Assembly: GCA_029582155.1 (NCBI GenBank)
Contig: CM055898.1
Span: 31,366,919-31,430,918, forward strand
Direction of reading: 5' to 3'
DNA from: Panopea generosa
Lineage: Eukaryota; Mollusca; Bivalvia; Adapedonta; Hiatellidae
Length of the DNA: 64,000 bases
Positions 1 through 12,480 of this stretch are shown one piece after another (position 1 is the stretch's first letter; each line of letters opens with the position of its first letter). Under the pieces are notes generated by a model. The model was not told the DNA's origin. It did not search any database and saw only the letters and a list, made by a program, of their open reading frames with translations. A program made the position numbers and the translations under genes.

Positions 1-2600
1 TGACATACATTGCCAGTGACTATAGTCTATATAACATGGTATCACTCGGTGACAGAACGGGCATATACCTTTATTTGATATTGAGATCGAAACAAAATTG
101 GCACTTGTAAATCACATAAAGATAACGAGAATACAGTCCCAACAGGGTCTTCTTGTATAGTAGTACCTGATAACCGGTACTCTACACATGTTCACATTTC
201 AACATAGCTCAATACTGTTTAGGGGACACATTGTCGTGCTTTATCAAACTGTTTTTGTTATGTTGTATGGCATTCTTGTTTACATTGTGTGATCACACTT
301 GTAGAATTATTGAGTTTGATGTTATCAATAGCTATTGTTTGTCTGCATGCTTTTCCTATCTCGGATATGATTGTTTTAATATGTATAGTCTTCCTGTCAG
401 CCTATTACAAGTTATATATCACGTTCGGTTGTATTGATAGAGGAAGATCATAGAGTGAACCTGAGTAAAATCACTATTCTTCTGTAACTTGACATTCGGT
501 GGACCGAGATGGGTTAAAGTCTACGACATCGCACAATTTCACAAATTTTTGTCAAATTATCAATTAATATCAAATTTGTGTACTAAATATCCAATAAAAG
601 CATAGGTACACATAGAGTTAAAGAAAAAATGACTTTTCTCATGCGTATTGGCCAATATCAATACATTTTACTGTTAAAAAAGGTGACTTCCGTTTTGAAT
701 AAAAGGTTATGCATATATGTGTATGTATGTAAAATAGTTCTAATATAGTATATTGCTTTGATAAAGAAGCAAAAAATTTAGATAAAAAGAGATATCGTTT
801 ATATTTTAATGCATCAATAAATTCATCCAAACAAAAATGATGTGAGATTATTTTATATTGACAAACGGATACACACAGCATTTCTCATTATATATGCTGA
901 ATGCAACAGCTTACCGGCAACCTGACATTTTAAATACGTAAGGTATTTATGTATTTTATGTATTTTCTCAAAAAATATCAAAGCAATTCCCTTGAAATTT
1001 GGACTTAAACAAGAAAAGACCATTTAGGGTGTGGAAAATAGCGCTACTCTATGTTTTGACAAAATATCGGAAATACAAAAGTGGCGGGTTAGCTGTTCTG
1101 TTCAGTATATAACAAAATGATGGTATGTATTTTGAATAATAATATTGAAGACAGTTAACTAACCTATTTGTGTGAATATTCCTTGACATTGAAAGTCATT
1201 TCTTTTATGCTGACAACATTTTATTTAATGGGTTTGCCTTTAACTGTTACAAATACTGGTTTAAACAGGTAAAGAATATGCATTGATTTTGTTAAAATGA
1301 TCATATAAAGAACATTATTTATGCTAATTACAATAAAATGAAACGTATAAGTGATCAGTTACCAATGACAACCGTCTTATGTAACGGCATTTCAAGTTTT
1401 CATTGCTTCATGCATGTAATTAATGTTTTTTGTATAAAGTTAATGCATTTGATTGACTGTAGAAATTGTTCAACATTTGAAGTTTTAATTGTATACTGTT
1501 AATGAATCACGAATAAGATTGTGATATGGATACAGGTCAATTTAAATATTTCATTACTTAACAATTATATTTCTACATGGTGCATATATAATATTACCAT
1601 TTACCAATATGTATGCAGATTTTCATTTTATGTTTATTTGAAAAGGGGCATAACTCCCGCGATTTATTAAAGATCATCCACACTTTCACATATCTAATCA
1701 AAATAATTTATAAGAAAAAGTGTAAATTGTCTCCTCAATTCCTAGCGGTATGAAAGATAAAAACGCAAACGATGTAAGTAGTTTGTATATCTTAATTGTT
1801 TATACACAAATTTCAAAACCAGCAAAATATGGCTACACTCATTCTATAACAATGTTAACAATGTCCTTAATTTGACGTATCAAATAGCAATACTAGAAAT
1901 AGATAAATATGTTTAAAGATCATTGAATTCGTGAATACGGTTAAACCCGAGTTCAACTTCGCCTTTATAGTTGCATTTTAAGCATTTGTGTCATTCGATT
2001 AAAACTATGTCCCAATTTAAATTTACATGTGATTAAAAAAATAAACCAACTAATATTTCATCAGAGCAGTTGATAGTTTTGGGGTATTTTTTTTAGCATA
2101 AGCTTGTTTGGTATTACACATGATTTTAGAATCCAATCCTAAACTGTCATTATACAGGACTGTATTACAGTAATTTGCCCTACCTTTCGAAATCTAACCA
2201 ATTGTCTAAGTTTGAAGTAAATGTTATATGAACTATTGTCAATCATTCTTAATAGATGTCGTGCATGGGTATTCTGATGTAAATCTTCCATACAGAGGAG
2301 TCGAACATCATAATCTTGACCTTTGTCCCAATCCCTTTCTACTTTCATTTTATAACATTCACGCAATAAAATACATATAAGATAAAAATATATGTTTTAA
2401 ACCAAGAACAAGCTAATATTTTTAATGTATCACATAATATTAAAACATTACCTTTTAGTTTAATCAAGTCTTATATGGCATATACCTAAATGAATCATAA
2501 TACTAATTATAATAAACGGTATGCTCTTTTATTAAGAGATATTTACGTACCCGTCGTTGGACCGATGCAAGCCGCATTAATTAATCATCACTGATTATAA
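1..2600. other. AT-rich non-coding stretch
   Basis: I see no supported gene here. The short ORFs at 231-437 and 639-881 have AT-driven composition and no splice or domain signals. The stretch carries one copy of a dispersed repeat at about 1,040-1,112, listed separately. The segment near 1,645 has a 'ggggcataactc' motif that I associate with dispersed mollusc repeats. Confidence 0.6.
1040..1112 (+). repeat. Dispersed repeat end (copy 1 of 3)
   Basis: The end motif 'ggttagctgttctgttcag' recurs almost unchanged at about 13,577-13,604 and 58,799-58,826. The preceding 40 bases, 'ttttgac...atat.ggaaata', are also shared with the 58.7 kb copy. This suggests the shared terminus of one transposon or MITE family. 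Confidence 0.5.
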
Positions 2601-2822
2601 AAATCCTGTGTTTGTGTGAAAAAAGACTACGAGGTCGTCAACTCTACCGACCGCACCCTGCACAATACCAACATTGACGATGTAATAACTCCCTATAACT
2701 TCCTACGTGATAACGTTCTTCACGAGACAGTTTTGTTATCAGTAGAAACATTCCGCCGTTACCACTGTTTACTGTCAGTCAAAGATCAGCGGGGAAACGT
2801 ACTTGAGATAGTATTCAAATAG
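2601..2822 (+). CDS. Candidate 3'-terminal exon or coding fragment, unknown
   Basis: An open frame runs from just after an in-frame stop at 2,598-2,600 to TAG at 2,820-2,822. It has no internal methionine, so it is either a downstream exon or a fragment. The only AG near its start is the weak site at 2,624-2,625. Its composition is clearly more GC-rich and codon-like than the flanks (runs such as GAC TAC GAG GTC GTC AAC). The product would include 'DDVITPYNFLRDNVLHET' and end in 'GNVLEIVFK'. I do not recognise a family. No convincing upstream exon or poly(A) signal was found. Confidence 0.3.
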   Translation, partial: KSCVCVKKDYEVVNSTDRTLHNTNIDDVITPYNFLRDNVLHETVLLSVETFRRYHCLLSVKDQRGNVLEIVFK

Positions 2823-5454
2823 CGTTATCATGGAATTAATTGACATTTTGTGATAAGCATTTTAACATAATGATTGTGATTGTGCATAGATGAATAATAT
2901 TATATATACATGTATGTAAGTGAAAGACGCATTTATTCGTTTTGATGTCTGTGATCTTGCGATGATAAATCAAAGTTATATGTTACATCCTAAATGGCCT
3001 AAGTTATATTATACGAAAATGTTTACACAGTTTCTATTAGTTTCATTTGTTGAAAATCACACTTATAGATATTCCTATTTATATATATATACAATTCTAT
3101 ATGCATTTTTTGTATTCGGCGACAAGCATAAAACAAAAAGCATAATTTATGCATAGCTATTGACCAACATATTGATGGAATTATCTATTAGTAATTGTGT
3201 ATCTTAGTGTGCACACGTTAGGACAGATACGGAACCAACAGATGGCTGGTTTAAAGGGGCATTCGGCAAGTATGATTAACTATTGCTGAAAGTTATACTT
3301 CTACACATCAGGTTGCACATCATTCTGCATCAGGTTGGAAACTCGAATATTTCGTTCCTTGCTTGTAAAGTAGTATAACTCGTGTCATGTCCGTGTACAT
3401 CTATGATAAATAGTGAAACAATTATTATGTTTTATTCTTTTTAGCGATATATAAGTTAAAAATTTTTTGAAAAGAATATGAAATTTCACATGGTAACACT
3501 TTATATTTTCGTATATACGTACATCCGTATGTGTAAAATAAATATAAAGTTTCACATGGTTGTATTTATATTTAATTTACTTATATTCTCCTGAGTGTGA
3601 AAATTAGTTTTATGAGTGAAAACGAATAAAATATTGCTGTGTGTTTATTGAAAATGACATTAAGCCTTAGTTATTCAACAACATAGTTATTATGTAAATT
3701 ATGTAATATTGTTAAAGCCACTTAAATTGTCTTAAAACTTTCCAAATGACCATTCTATTACCTACATGTAATATACATAATGCCATATTCGCCATTGATA
3801 TCGTATATATAGATAAAACTAAATTAAAATATTAGAGTTTGAAGTTTTTTTATTTGGTTAATACCTACATTTTATAATATGCAATTTCCGAAATTTGTAG
3901 ATCAAAATATCACGAGTCGTTCAAATGTATGGGCCGCAAGTGGGCGTACATTTAATGCCTAAAGTTTTTTTACCTTAAGAACATAAACATATTGATTTTA
4001 AGCAGTTCATGGGCCTTTAAACAATGCATGTAACATACGTAGGATCTGAGAAAACATATGTTTAATTTGATTGTCATAAGGTAGTATCATTTTGGTGCAA
4101 TATAGGTGTAGCTCTTCTCATGCAGAACTGGTCATGGAAAGAATACGAGAATAACGCTCCTTGAAGCGTATTACATTTATATTTTATTTTAACATAGTTT
4201 TCAAAATCAAAGAACACATTTGCCACTACGGCAATACACAAATACAAAGCAAAACATAATTACTAAAACACATGAAAACAAAAGAAGTATTAACACGGGC
4301 TCCCACACTGGATTGTTAGGCAGAACCACCACTGGAGATGCTAAACCTGAATTACGGTTGCACCCAGCCTCGTTCTTTTCCATTTTGTCATATCATAAAA
4401 TGAGGCCATGTAAATAAAGGTAGACCTGTCAGACTATCTCATTACAAAGGTAGCAACATGCGCATGTGTGCGATGTGTAAAACAAATATGAACGTTGTAT
4501 ATGCTACGGGAACAATTAAATAATTAGTAATCCTATATAGTTTAGGATTAGGCATACTTAAATGTTTGGTTGCTTACAGTTTTGTTTGTTGGTTGGTTGT
4601 GTGCTGGATCGCAGTTAGTAAGTTTATTTGCTGTGTAGCTCTCTTGTTTCGCCAGTCTGGCTTTCGCTCTCTCTTTGAGCGATTTTGTAACGAATTTTTT
4701 TAGTCTAATACATTATATCTTGCCTTCCTTCGCAGAAATCCTTTTGTACGCCTGATTAGTATTATTCGTACATTTGGTTATATTAACCAATATTTACAAA
4801 GATTGGGTTGGTCGGACCTTGTTTTAATCGATTGTCTATTTAACATTTCAAAAAAGCAAATACAGATTGTTTCGTTACCACACTGCAAAAACCTAAAGGA
4901 CATGGTTCTTATACCTGAGTAACGAAACATTTCATTTTTTAAAAATCAATAGATTAAAAGGATTATCAGTAACTGTTGATAAATCGTTACGATATCGGTA
5001 CGGTAATCATTTATTAAAGAGCGACATAAAATCAATAATCTGCAGACAAATTTGAGATACGGTTTGAGAAACGAATGCCTGCTTTGTATACAGTCAAACA
5101 CGTGTAAGCGGTCATCTCTATTAAGCAACCACATTTGCTATTTCTCATCTTTATGCTTTCAGAGTAAGTGTATTAAGCAACAGCCTATCTTAAAAGGCCA
5201 TTTCTGCTCGTTGCCTTGACCGACTGTTTTAGAAAGATTTGACTGTATTTGTAGAAATATTCAGATCAATGATGTACCTCAATTACATTTTATGTCTAAC
5301 AACAGCAGTGACTCAATAATAAGCTATCCAGACTCAACCTCGCATTGGATATAATGCAAAATGAATGTTCAGAACAACCAAAGACTGTCAAATTGTTCTT
5401 AAAGCTTTCTCGCCAGGTGATCATCTTTCAAAATTAATGAAAATTCGCGGACGT

Positions 5455-5560
5455 CTCGGCCCAGTGTCAGTATAATGTGACTGTCGCGAGGTAACATGTC
5501 CTATGTTCACGACAAAATACCTGAGTAGTACAATATTGTCTGTAATAAATACTGTCGTGA
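5455..5560 (+). repeat. SINE body fragment
   Basis: The segment 'cagtgtcagtataatgtgac' matches my memory of an internal body motif of mollusc SINEs. No tRNA-like head is present, so this would be a truncated copy. Similarity search would be needed to name the family. Confidence 0.3.
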
Positions 5561-5595
5561 TGTCACAAAAATAATGTTCATGTAACTCAACAACA

Positions 5596-5765
5596 CAACA
5601 CAACGCGACATTAAGCGAAACGACACGACGTGCAAGCACAATAAGATGTACGATACAATATAATACAATACCAATGAATACAATACAATCCAATATAATA
5701 CAATTCAATACAAAACAATATAAGACAATACAAGACAAGAAACGACAAGGCGATAAAAAGCAACA
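5596..5765. repeat. A/C-rich simple repeat, (AATAC)n-like
   Basis: Roughly 170 bases of imperfect 'caatacaata' units with almost no G or T on the plus strand. They create a spurious long ORF on the minus strand. Confidence 0.7.
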
Positions 5766-6944
5766 CAATTAATTTAAATAAAATAAAACTGGGTTATTTA
5801 TAGAATGAAATACATGTACATCCATTGCAGCGATAAAAAATATATATTTACCACTTAAGTACATAAGCAATGTATATTTATTGGGTTGTATATTGCTTTG
5901 TTAACAGCGTATAGCTCCGGGGAGCATTATGCACAAACATGCACCGCTATCAACGACGCTATCTTTATACATAACCTTCTAACGTTTGTATTATCTGAAG
6001 TATTTTCAATAAGAGGTTTGCCGGATCAATCTAGCTCATAGATATTGTTTTATCTTCACTTACACATCAGGAAGTGCAGTAAATGACACGTTATTATCAT
6101 ACATACATTACATATCTTTCTCTCTCTTTCTCTCTCTCATATTATATTGGTGATTATGCTGTATCTTGTTTCAACAATTAACATTACACTGTGTATATTT
6201 CTAAGACTCGTTACCACTTTTAAACTTATAAGGAGACATATCATATCGGCGTTAAGCTTTCTTCTGGGTCATTTTAACATATCTTATATTTGAACTGTTT
6301 ATATGGAAATGTTTGTATAAATATGTATTACTGTGAATAAAATATTGTTTAAACTTAATGTTTATCTGGCTTAGTATGGTTGTGTTGTATAGCATATTGG
6401 TGTTAATGCTGCTTGTATGTTTCGGGTTTCATAGAAAATTGAGTTGTATAAATGAGCTATATATTGTCAAAAAAAGATTATTAGTATTTGGAGTTAACAA
6501 ATCTATCTCAGTTGGGTCAAATATATCTTTGTTGACATTTCTATGTGATCATGAATAATAAAAGCATACTGGGTTTGATATGATTCAGATATTTTGAATT
6601 TAGCATGTCAACATGTTAAATTGTTTTGTAGTTGTGTTAATGTATGGCGTATTTTTAAAAAACATATTTAAGAGGATTGAAATGAATATTCCCTCCGTAG
6701 ATAAAGTATAAGTCATTAACACAATTGTAACACAATGATTGGGATAAACTCAGTTGTCCTTCGTGACAGGTAGTATAGGATCACGTACGGTAACCCATGA
6801 TCGCTGAAGTCGCGGGTTCAAGCAAAGCTACTTTATGTGAACAGTTTGCATCTTTATTGTAAACGGATGTTGATCCTCTTCAAATAATAAAAAAAACTGA
6901 ATTTCATATGTGACATTAATTGTAATGTGGTTAAATCTGTCCAT

Positions 6945-7140
6945 TCTGCTCATTCTTTGGTAAACAACAAGCGGACGCAGTTATAAAACCCTTCCATTAC
7001 GTTCTTCGTTCGTAAACACCAAGTAGACACGGTGATAAAACCCCGCCACTCCGTTTCTCCTTTTGGCAAACACCTAGTGGAAGCAGTTATAAAACCTTGC
7101 CATTACGTTCCTCCTTTGGTAAACACCTAGTGGAAGCAAT
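6945..7140 (+). repeat. 53-bp minisatellite, about 3.7 copies
   Basis: Units of about 53 bp contain 'ccattacgttc', then 'tttggtaaacacctagtgg', then 'agcagttataaaacc'. The last two copies are nearly identical and the first two more diverged. It ends about 250 bp before the exon candidate at 7,391. Confidence 0.75.
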
Positions 7141-7390
7141 TACGTCATTTCGGCAATAATTTTGACAGTTAAAACAAAAATCGATTTCAAGTGGTTTTGG
7201 TGTATATTCTCTTGTTTTATTTAATGCTCTTGACATACGCGTAACAGGTAAATTTCTTACAATAAATATACTGAACAAAAACAGAAACTGTATTTTTCTT
7301 TCCCTTGGTATCTTTCACTCTCAGATCTATTCATTTTTATTTTAATATATTTTCAGTTTTATTTGAATATATTTGATCTCTTTCTTTCAG

Positions 7391-7583
7391 GATTATATTT
7401 GTGGTATATATGGCATTTACAATGATTCAATATTGTGCATTACATGTATACACAGATACAATTATTCATTTTTATCAGTTATTCAATTTTCAGGGATACA
7501 TCGGCGGTGTAATAACAGAAGCAATGATTCGATCCAGAGGCTCGTCTCCACATTCCATTACTCCACCTGTCATGTATCATTAA
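7391..7583 (+). CDS. Candidate terminal coding exon, membrane-like protein
   Basis: A strong acceptor, 'ctctttctttcag', precedes 7,391. The frame that continues from it (one base completing a split codon, then ATT ATA TTT) stays open for 63 codons to TAA at 7,581-7,583. The first half is hydrophobic ('IIFVVYMAFTMIQYCALHVY'), consistent with one membrane segment. The tail reads 'GYIGGVITEAMIRSRGSS' and ends 'PPVMYH'. A second good acceptor, 'caattttcag' before 7,495, is in the same frame, so a shorter exon is possible. The region is more GC-rich than its surroundings. I see no upstream exon with a matching phase-2 donor, and I do not recognise the family. Confidence 0.4.
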
Positions 7584-7795
7584 CTATTACAACAGTTCGT
7601 ACAGTGTCCGCGCGAGTAACTTGCAACAAGATTCGGCCGAATTTCGCTGAAGAGAGGAATGGTGAGGTTTGACATTTGTCAGTTCATCCTCACCTCCACA
7701 TGAGTGAACATCGGTACCCTGGAGTACCATTGGAACGAGGCCGCCTGCAAGCAGCTCACAATTAATTAACAATATATTAAAAAATAGGGACGATA
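7584..7795 (+). other. Possible 3' UTR, GC-richer
   Basis: Sequence just after the candidate stop remains GC-richer than background ('gtgtccgcgcgagtaac'), then returns to AT-rich at about 7,760. No clear AATAAA lies close by, so a 3' UTR is only an inference from position. Confidence 0.25.
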
Positions 7796-7865
7796 TTGCA
7801 GTGGATAGATTGTACGCCGCTCACACAAGAGGTTACGTGTTCGAATCCCAGTCTGATCCAATGGA
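7795..7865 (+). repeat. tRNA-like SINE head, degenerate
   Basis: 'gcagtggatagattgtacgc' resembles an A-box region. 'gttacgtgttcgaatccc' about 30 bp later is a good B box. No cloverleaf with a paired acceptor stem can be drawn, so this looks like a decayed SINE promoter. Confidence 0.35.
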
Positions 7866-8590
7866 TTTTTCGGTATTGTTGTTCCCAGAAAAAAGGAGAC
7901 TCAAAAACGGTTCATATAAGCCCTGATGATTTTTTTGCAATCGAACTAAGATAAATTAGTATAATCTCACAATATATGTAGTTAATATTTAAAAAAAATC
8001 GCTCTTGCGAACAATATGCTCAAAATGCAGTAAATATTGCACAAATATCATTCAGAGGAAATGACACTATACACTCGGTATTTGTTGCCAACAACTAGAT
8101 AAATTGGGTTCTACATTTACATATGGGTGAAGTAGAGAAGTCGGAACAAACAGAACACACTGAATATTAAATTATTGACACTTTTGTCACATGTAAAAAG
8201 TGGAAAAGTTTTCCCACGAATGACTCAGCCATATTGCGTAGTATCGCCTGTATATTCCTATCACTGTTCCTATATATCAAACTACTTAACACAAAGAATT
8301 TAAACAACGCGATTACGTCATGAAACATTAATAGTTTGACCCTTAATTATAGGAACGTCACTCAAACAGGAAAACAAAATATTTGGGTGAAAAAACAACA
8401 AAGTGGGCGTGTTATCGTTTTAAGCATGAGTCACATTTCATAAACTACGACAATGCTGTAATCGTTTCAACAGGATGTTAACCACCATCGGTTTACACAT
8501 GAAATAAGCTGTTTGTTTTAATGGGAGTCCCCAGTAATTTCCATTCATAGTTGTTGACCGAGTGTATAACATAATATCACTTATTTTTAA
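7866..8590. other. AT-rich non-coding stretch
   Basis: Nothing recognisable. There are no long frames, tandem structure or splice-flanked open segments. Confidence 0.5.
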
Positions 8591-8591
8591 C

Positions 8592-9110
8592 ACATAGTAC
8601 AGGTTGTTTGTAGAAATCAGTTGTATTGATAGAGGTATGCCGTAGAACTAATCTTCAATATATTACAGGTTGTCTATGGAAGCCAGTTGTATTGGTAAAA
8701 TTATGTCATATAACTAATCTTCAATATATTACAGATTGGCTATGGAAGCCAGTTGTATTGATAAAGTTATGTCATAGAACTAACATTCAATATGTTGCAG
8801 GTTGTCTTTTTAAGTCAGCTGTATTGATTAAGGTATGTCATAGAACTAATCTTCAATATATTACAGGTTGTCTATGGAAGCCAGCTGTATTGATAAAGGT
8901 ATGTCATAGAACTAATCTTCAATAAATTACAGGTTGTTTATGGAGGCCAGTTGTATTGATAAAGGTATGTCATAGAACAAATCTTCAATACATTACAGGT
9001 TGTCTATGGAGGCCAGTTGTATTGATAAAGATATGTCATAGAACTAATCTTCAATATATTACAAATTGTCTATAGAAACCAGTTGAATTGATAAAGGTGT
9101 GTCATAGAAC
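8592..9110 (+). repeat. 66-bp minisatellite, about 8 copies, with splice-like borders
   Basis: Period is exactly 66 bp in the better units, e.g. 'ttacag' at about 8,662 and again 66-67 bp on. Each unit contains 'tattacag', then about 32 bp, then 'aaaggtatgtcat', so every unit has an acceptor-like and a donor-like signal. Because 66 is a multiple of three, a frame stays open over 8,626-8,925 as 22-residue repeats ('CHRTNLQYITGCLWKP...'). The frame is lost where units decay after 8,925. There is no sign of selection on it. Confidence 0.8.
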
Positions 9111-9236
9111 CAATCTGAGTAGAAGGACCCGTCCTTCCGCATATAACTTCTCATAAAAAAACAACAAGCACTGAGTCTCATGAAAATTATATGTATAAAC
9201 ATTTTTTTGATGGCGGCATTCCATAGTATGACCCGT

Positions 9237-9513
9237 GCCCGATTAGCTCAGTCGATTACGCGTCTGACTACCAATCCAGGGGTCGTGACTTCGAATCCCC
9301 CGCTCGGCAACAGTCTCCGTGATGATTGATATACGACATTGTGTGTCATTATCATTCGTCTCTCACCACTGATTCAGTGGAACAGTTATCAGTTACTTGC
9401 GGAGACGGGGTGTGCTCGAGTACTGGTTAATCCCAGGAAACAGTAGTTAGGTTAACTGATCGTCTGTTAGCCCTCGATGGCATAAAAATGACGCTAAATA
9501 TTCAATCAATCAA
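9237..9513 (+). repeat. tRNA-headed SINE
   Basis: A 73-bp tRNA-like head (9,237-9,309) has A-box 'tagctcagtcgattacgcg' and B-box 'gacttcgaatccc'. Its acceptor stem is too mismatched for a working tRNA. A body follows with 'tctccgtgatgattgatat' and 'aggttaactgatcgtctgtt'. The tail is 'aatattcaatcaatcaa'. This organisation is typical of mollusc SINEs. Degraded relatives lie at 17,650-17,712 (3' end only) and 26,105-26,235. Confidence 0.8.
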
Positions 9514-12095
9514 CCATAATATGACAACATAGGATGAAGTGTTTATCATAACTACTGTCAACATTTAGGGAAGTCAATGGTGACACATCGCTATCAGGTG
9601 CAGCAGGATGCTATACCACATACAAACCAAATTTTGTCACACTAACGTCAGGGGTGTAACGTGGGTGAAAACGAAGTAAAGGCAGAGTTGTAGTGCGGTG
9701 GGGGGTTGCTCTGGGGGCATGCTTCCAGAAAAGAAAAAAAATAGCTAGATACGTTTTGGCGTTCATTTCTTATGTTTTAGGGGCATGGTAATCCTTATAT
9801 TAACCTTGAAATCACTGTTTTCTTAATCATTTAAATGTAACGTTTTAAGCTTTGTTCACTTTAATAAAGAGAAAAAGAAAGTAGCATTGGGGTCCGATTT
9901 TTAATGCATTTTTGACATTTGCATTCTTTCGATTTCTCAGAAAAAAAATATTCGCACGTGTCAACAGTGCCTATATGAAGCTACGCGCCTGAACGTTATC
10001 GTGGGAAAAACGAAATGTCATTGCAGTAGTATTTTTTATTTTACGTTGCTTATTTCTTTTTTTTATTTTTAGATTTTGAAAGATCATCTGTGTATATATT
10101 TTGAAGCCATTATAAAGACGATGTTCAGATTTTCACAATAAAAAATAAAAATATTGTTTATTATATTATAACATGTTTTGAGGACATGGTTCAGTGAAAG
10201 GACGCCATACCAAAAAATCGGCAGGTTATGTGTACGATCCATCTCTACGCCAGTTGTTATTTATCTCAATTTACTGACTCCTGCTCGTGTCATGAAGACA
10301 CCAGGTAGTAATTGTAAATGGATATAAATTGGAGAGACATATTTAATTGCTGTACTGTTTAAACAATGTATGATCCTTGAATCAAGCTAATCGGACCATC
10401 TTCGTGATTACAAAGTTTGCATAAGCTATCAACAAAGCCTTCTTGGACATTGAATAACACTATGATAAAATAAATTACCTAATTGGTCAGACGCCGCACT
10501 TAAGCTAGAGCTTTCAATAGGTAAACATTACAACGTTTGACCTTAGTGTCAAAATGTCTAAGTTTCACCGCAAAAAATCCTATATTGTATTAAAGTACTG
10601 AGGTTTGTGACTCACAGTATTAGCAAGATGAAATATAAAATTAAAACAATTAACTTAAGTTTCCTTAATTAAATGTACTAAACAGACAAAGTAATTTGAA
10701 ATCAAGTTTAATTACTCAAAACATTTCAGTGTGATAATTTGCACATCTGATATTTTTTATCCAACCAGGTTCGGTTACTATTAAAATGTATGCGCCTATA
10801 CTATTCTTGCCCAATATCAATAGGTGTATCTGGTGTGTTATGTATAAACATACCATCTATACACTTCATACGGGGTTTTGTTTTTGTAAAATAAATAGGC
10901 AGCGGACACAATACGTAGTTATTAAAATACACTGATGATAACAAAACACAGAAATTGAGAGAACTGCCATGGATATTTTATCCGTCACCACACAACACTT
11001 AAAAACATCTGTTGCGCGATAGTAAACCGTATCGATCCACACAGTTTACTGATTAAACACATCTACTAAAATCGAAAAAGATAACCATGATAGCATAACA
11101 TATCAATAAAACGAATTACGTGGAAGTGAGCTTTGACATAAAATGGAACACTTATAGTGATGTTGTAAATCATATTAGGGTATATAATAATGTAGAGGTC
11201 GAGGCAATTAACTCAGCAAAGTTTGACGGTATTACTGTGCTGTTGATGTGTACAATTAATGAGCATTAAATGCAAATTCAAGCAATAAGGTGTTACGACA
11301 CATTTAATATTGAATCAATGTGTGTTCCACCTTATTAACCGGCTCATGTTTATAGCTTTTATGATTAACTCTATAACTATTTTTACAGTGTTCTGACACA
11401 CCTTGTCATTTCGATCTTAATCTAACAAACTTCATATATTTGATAGCAATGTGAAACAAACAGTGATTCTGTATATTTTATCACATGACGGTAGCAAATA
11501 TTCTGGAGTTTGAGAAATTAGAGCTGCTTTAATTGGCTGGGCTCTTTTTACATAAAAAATACTTAAAATTATCACTTTTTTCTACAGATGAGAAAACTGA
11601 AAATTGCCATAAGGTATACCAAGTTTGGTTGAACAATTGGTGTTGCTGGTTGAAAATATGACAGTTTGAAGATGCATAGTGATACACTGCAACAAATGGA
11701 CAGAATTGTCACACAAGAAGGTTTGTAATAAGGCAATATCTGGTGAAGACAATTACTTTTTCCTGCATTTTTATTACACACTTTTTATATTTATGTCCAA
11801 TGTTGCATTCATTTAATGCTTCTTTGAAATTTGTCATTCATTTCATTTAAGTTACCATGTTTTTATAAAAAAAATTATTGTGATAGATCATTAACTTTTC
11901 ACATTAGATTTTGTCGAAACAGAAGTATTAAAATTGCATTCTTTGATACTTTATATTTATTAAGTTGCAATACTTAATATGATATAGTCGATAAGTATAA
12001 AATTACCTTTTACTTATTTATCTATTTTTTTTTTTTTTGTAAAAAGCATGTAAACTAAATGTAACCTGTATATGTTTGTATTAACCTGAATAAAC
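9514..12095. other. AT-rich non-coding stretch
   Basis: No gene is supported. A probable SINE remnant lies at 10,185-10,300. The minus-strand ORF at 11,572-11,781 has no splice or domain support. The sequence just before 12,095 ('taacctgaataaacatcaa') looks like the 3' end of a retroelement leading into the ATCA array. Confidence 0.5.
10185..10300 (+). repeat. Probable SINE remnant
   Basis: 'atggttcagtgaaaggacgc' (A-box-like) and 'ggttatgtgtacgatcc' (B-box-like) are spaced about 35 bp apart. They are followed by 'tactgactcctgctcgtgtc', which I recall from mollusc repeat bodies. Decayed. Confidence 0.35.
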
Positions 12096-12224
<129 letters not shown>

Positions 12225-12404
12225 CTTAATCAAAAGTATGAATTGACAAAAGAGAGAGCTACGGTGAACAAACTATCCCCTCCGATATTTCCTGGTTGAG
12301 GCTGATCATCTCAATCGGTACATCTCTAGAGGACGACAATTAAGGTGCTAAAACACTCGCCGGAGATGGTAACAATCGACCACCAAAACACACAGTGAGT
12401 TTTA

Positions 12405-12480
12405 TGTGGAGAGCATGGTCCTGGGATAGAGCATCGGGCTAATACTCAGGGGTTCATGGGTTCGATCATCCGTCACGGCT
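12405..12480 (+). repeat. tRNA-like SINE head, degenerate
   Basis: 'gggatagagcatcgggctaa' and 'ggggttcatgggttcgatca' have the order and spacing of A and B boxes. There is no closing acceptor stem. The upstream 12,245-12,400 segment is unusually GC-rich for the region and may belong to the same element. Confidence 0.4.

Larger units (their letters stand above)
2823..6944. other. Intergenic or intronic AT-rich stretch
   Basis: No gene is supported. It holds a small SINE-like piece near 5,455-5,560, an A/C-rich simple repeat at 5,596-5,765 and a CT run at 6,117-6,141. ORFs at 2,920, 4,220, 4,946, 5,421 and 6,358 look like chance frames. The one at 5,421 is the antisense reading of the A/C-rich repeat. 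Confidence 0.5.

Noticed and set aside
231..437. Small secreted Cys-rich protein
   Set aside because: The hydrophobic start looks like a signal peptide, but codon use is background and there is no second exon, poly(A) signal or Cys spacing pattern of a known peptide family.
5421..5768. 115-codon minus-strand ORF
   Set aside because: It is the antisense of an A/C-rich simple repeat. The Cys/Ile/Val-rich translation is an artefact.
9237..9309. tRNA gene
   Set aside because: A and B boxes are present, but the acceptor stem has mismatches and a SINE body and tail follow at once.
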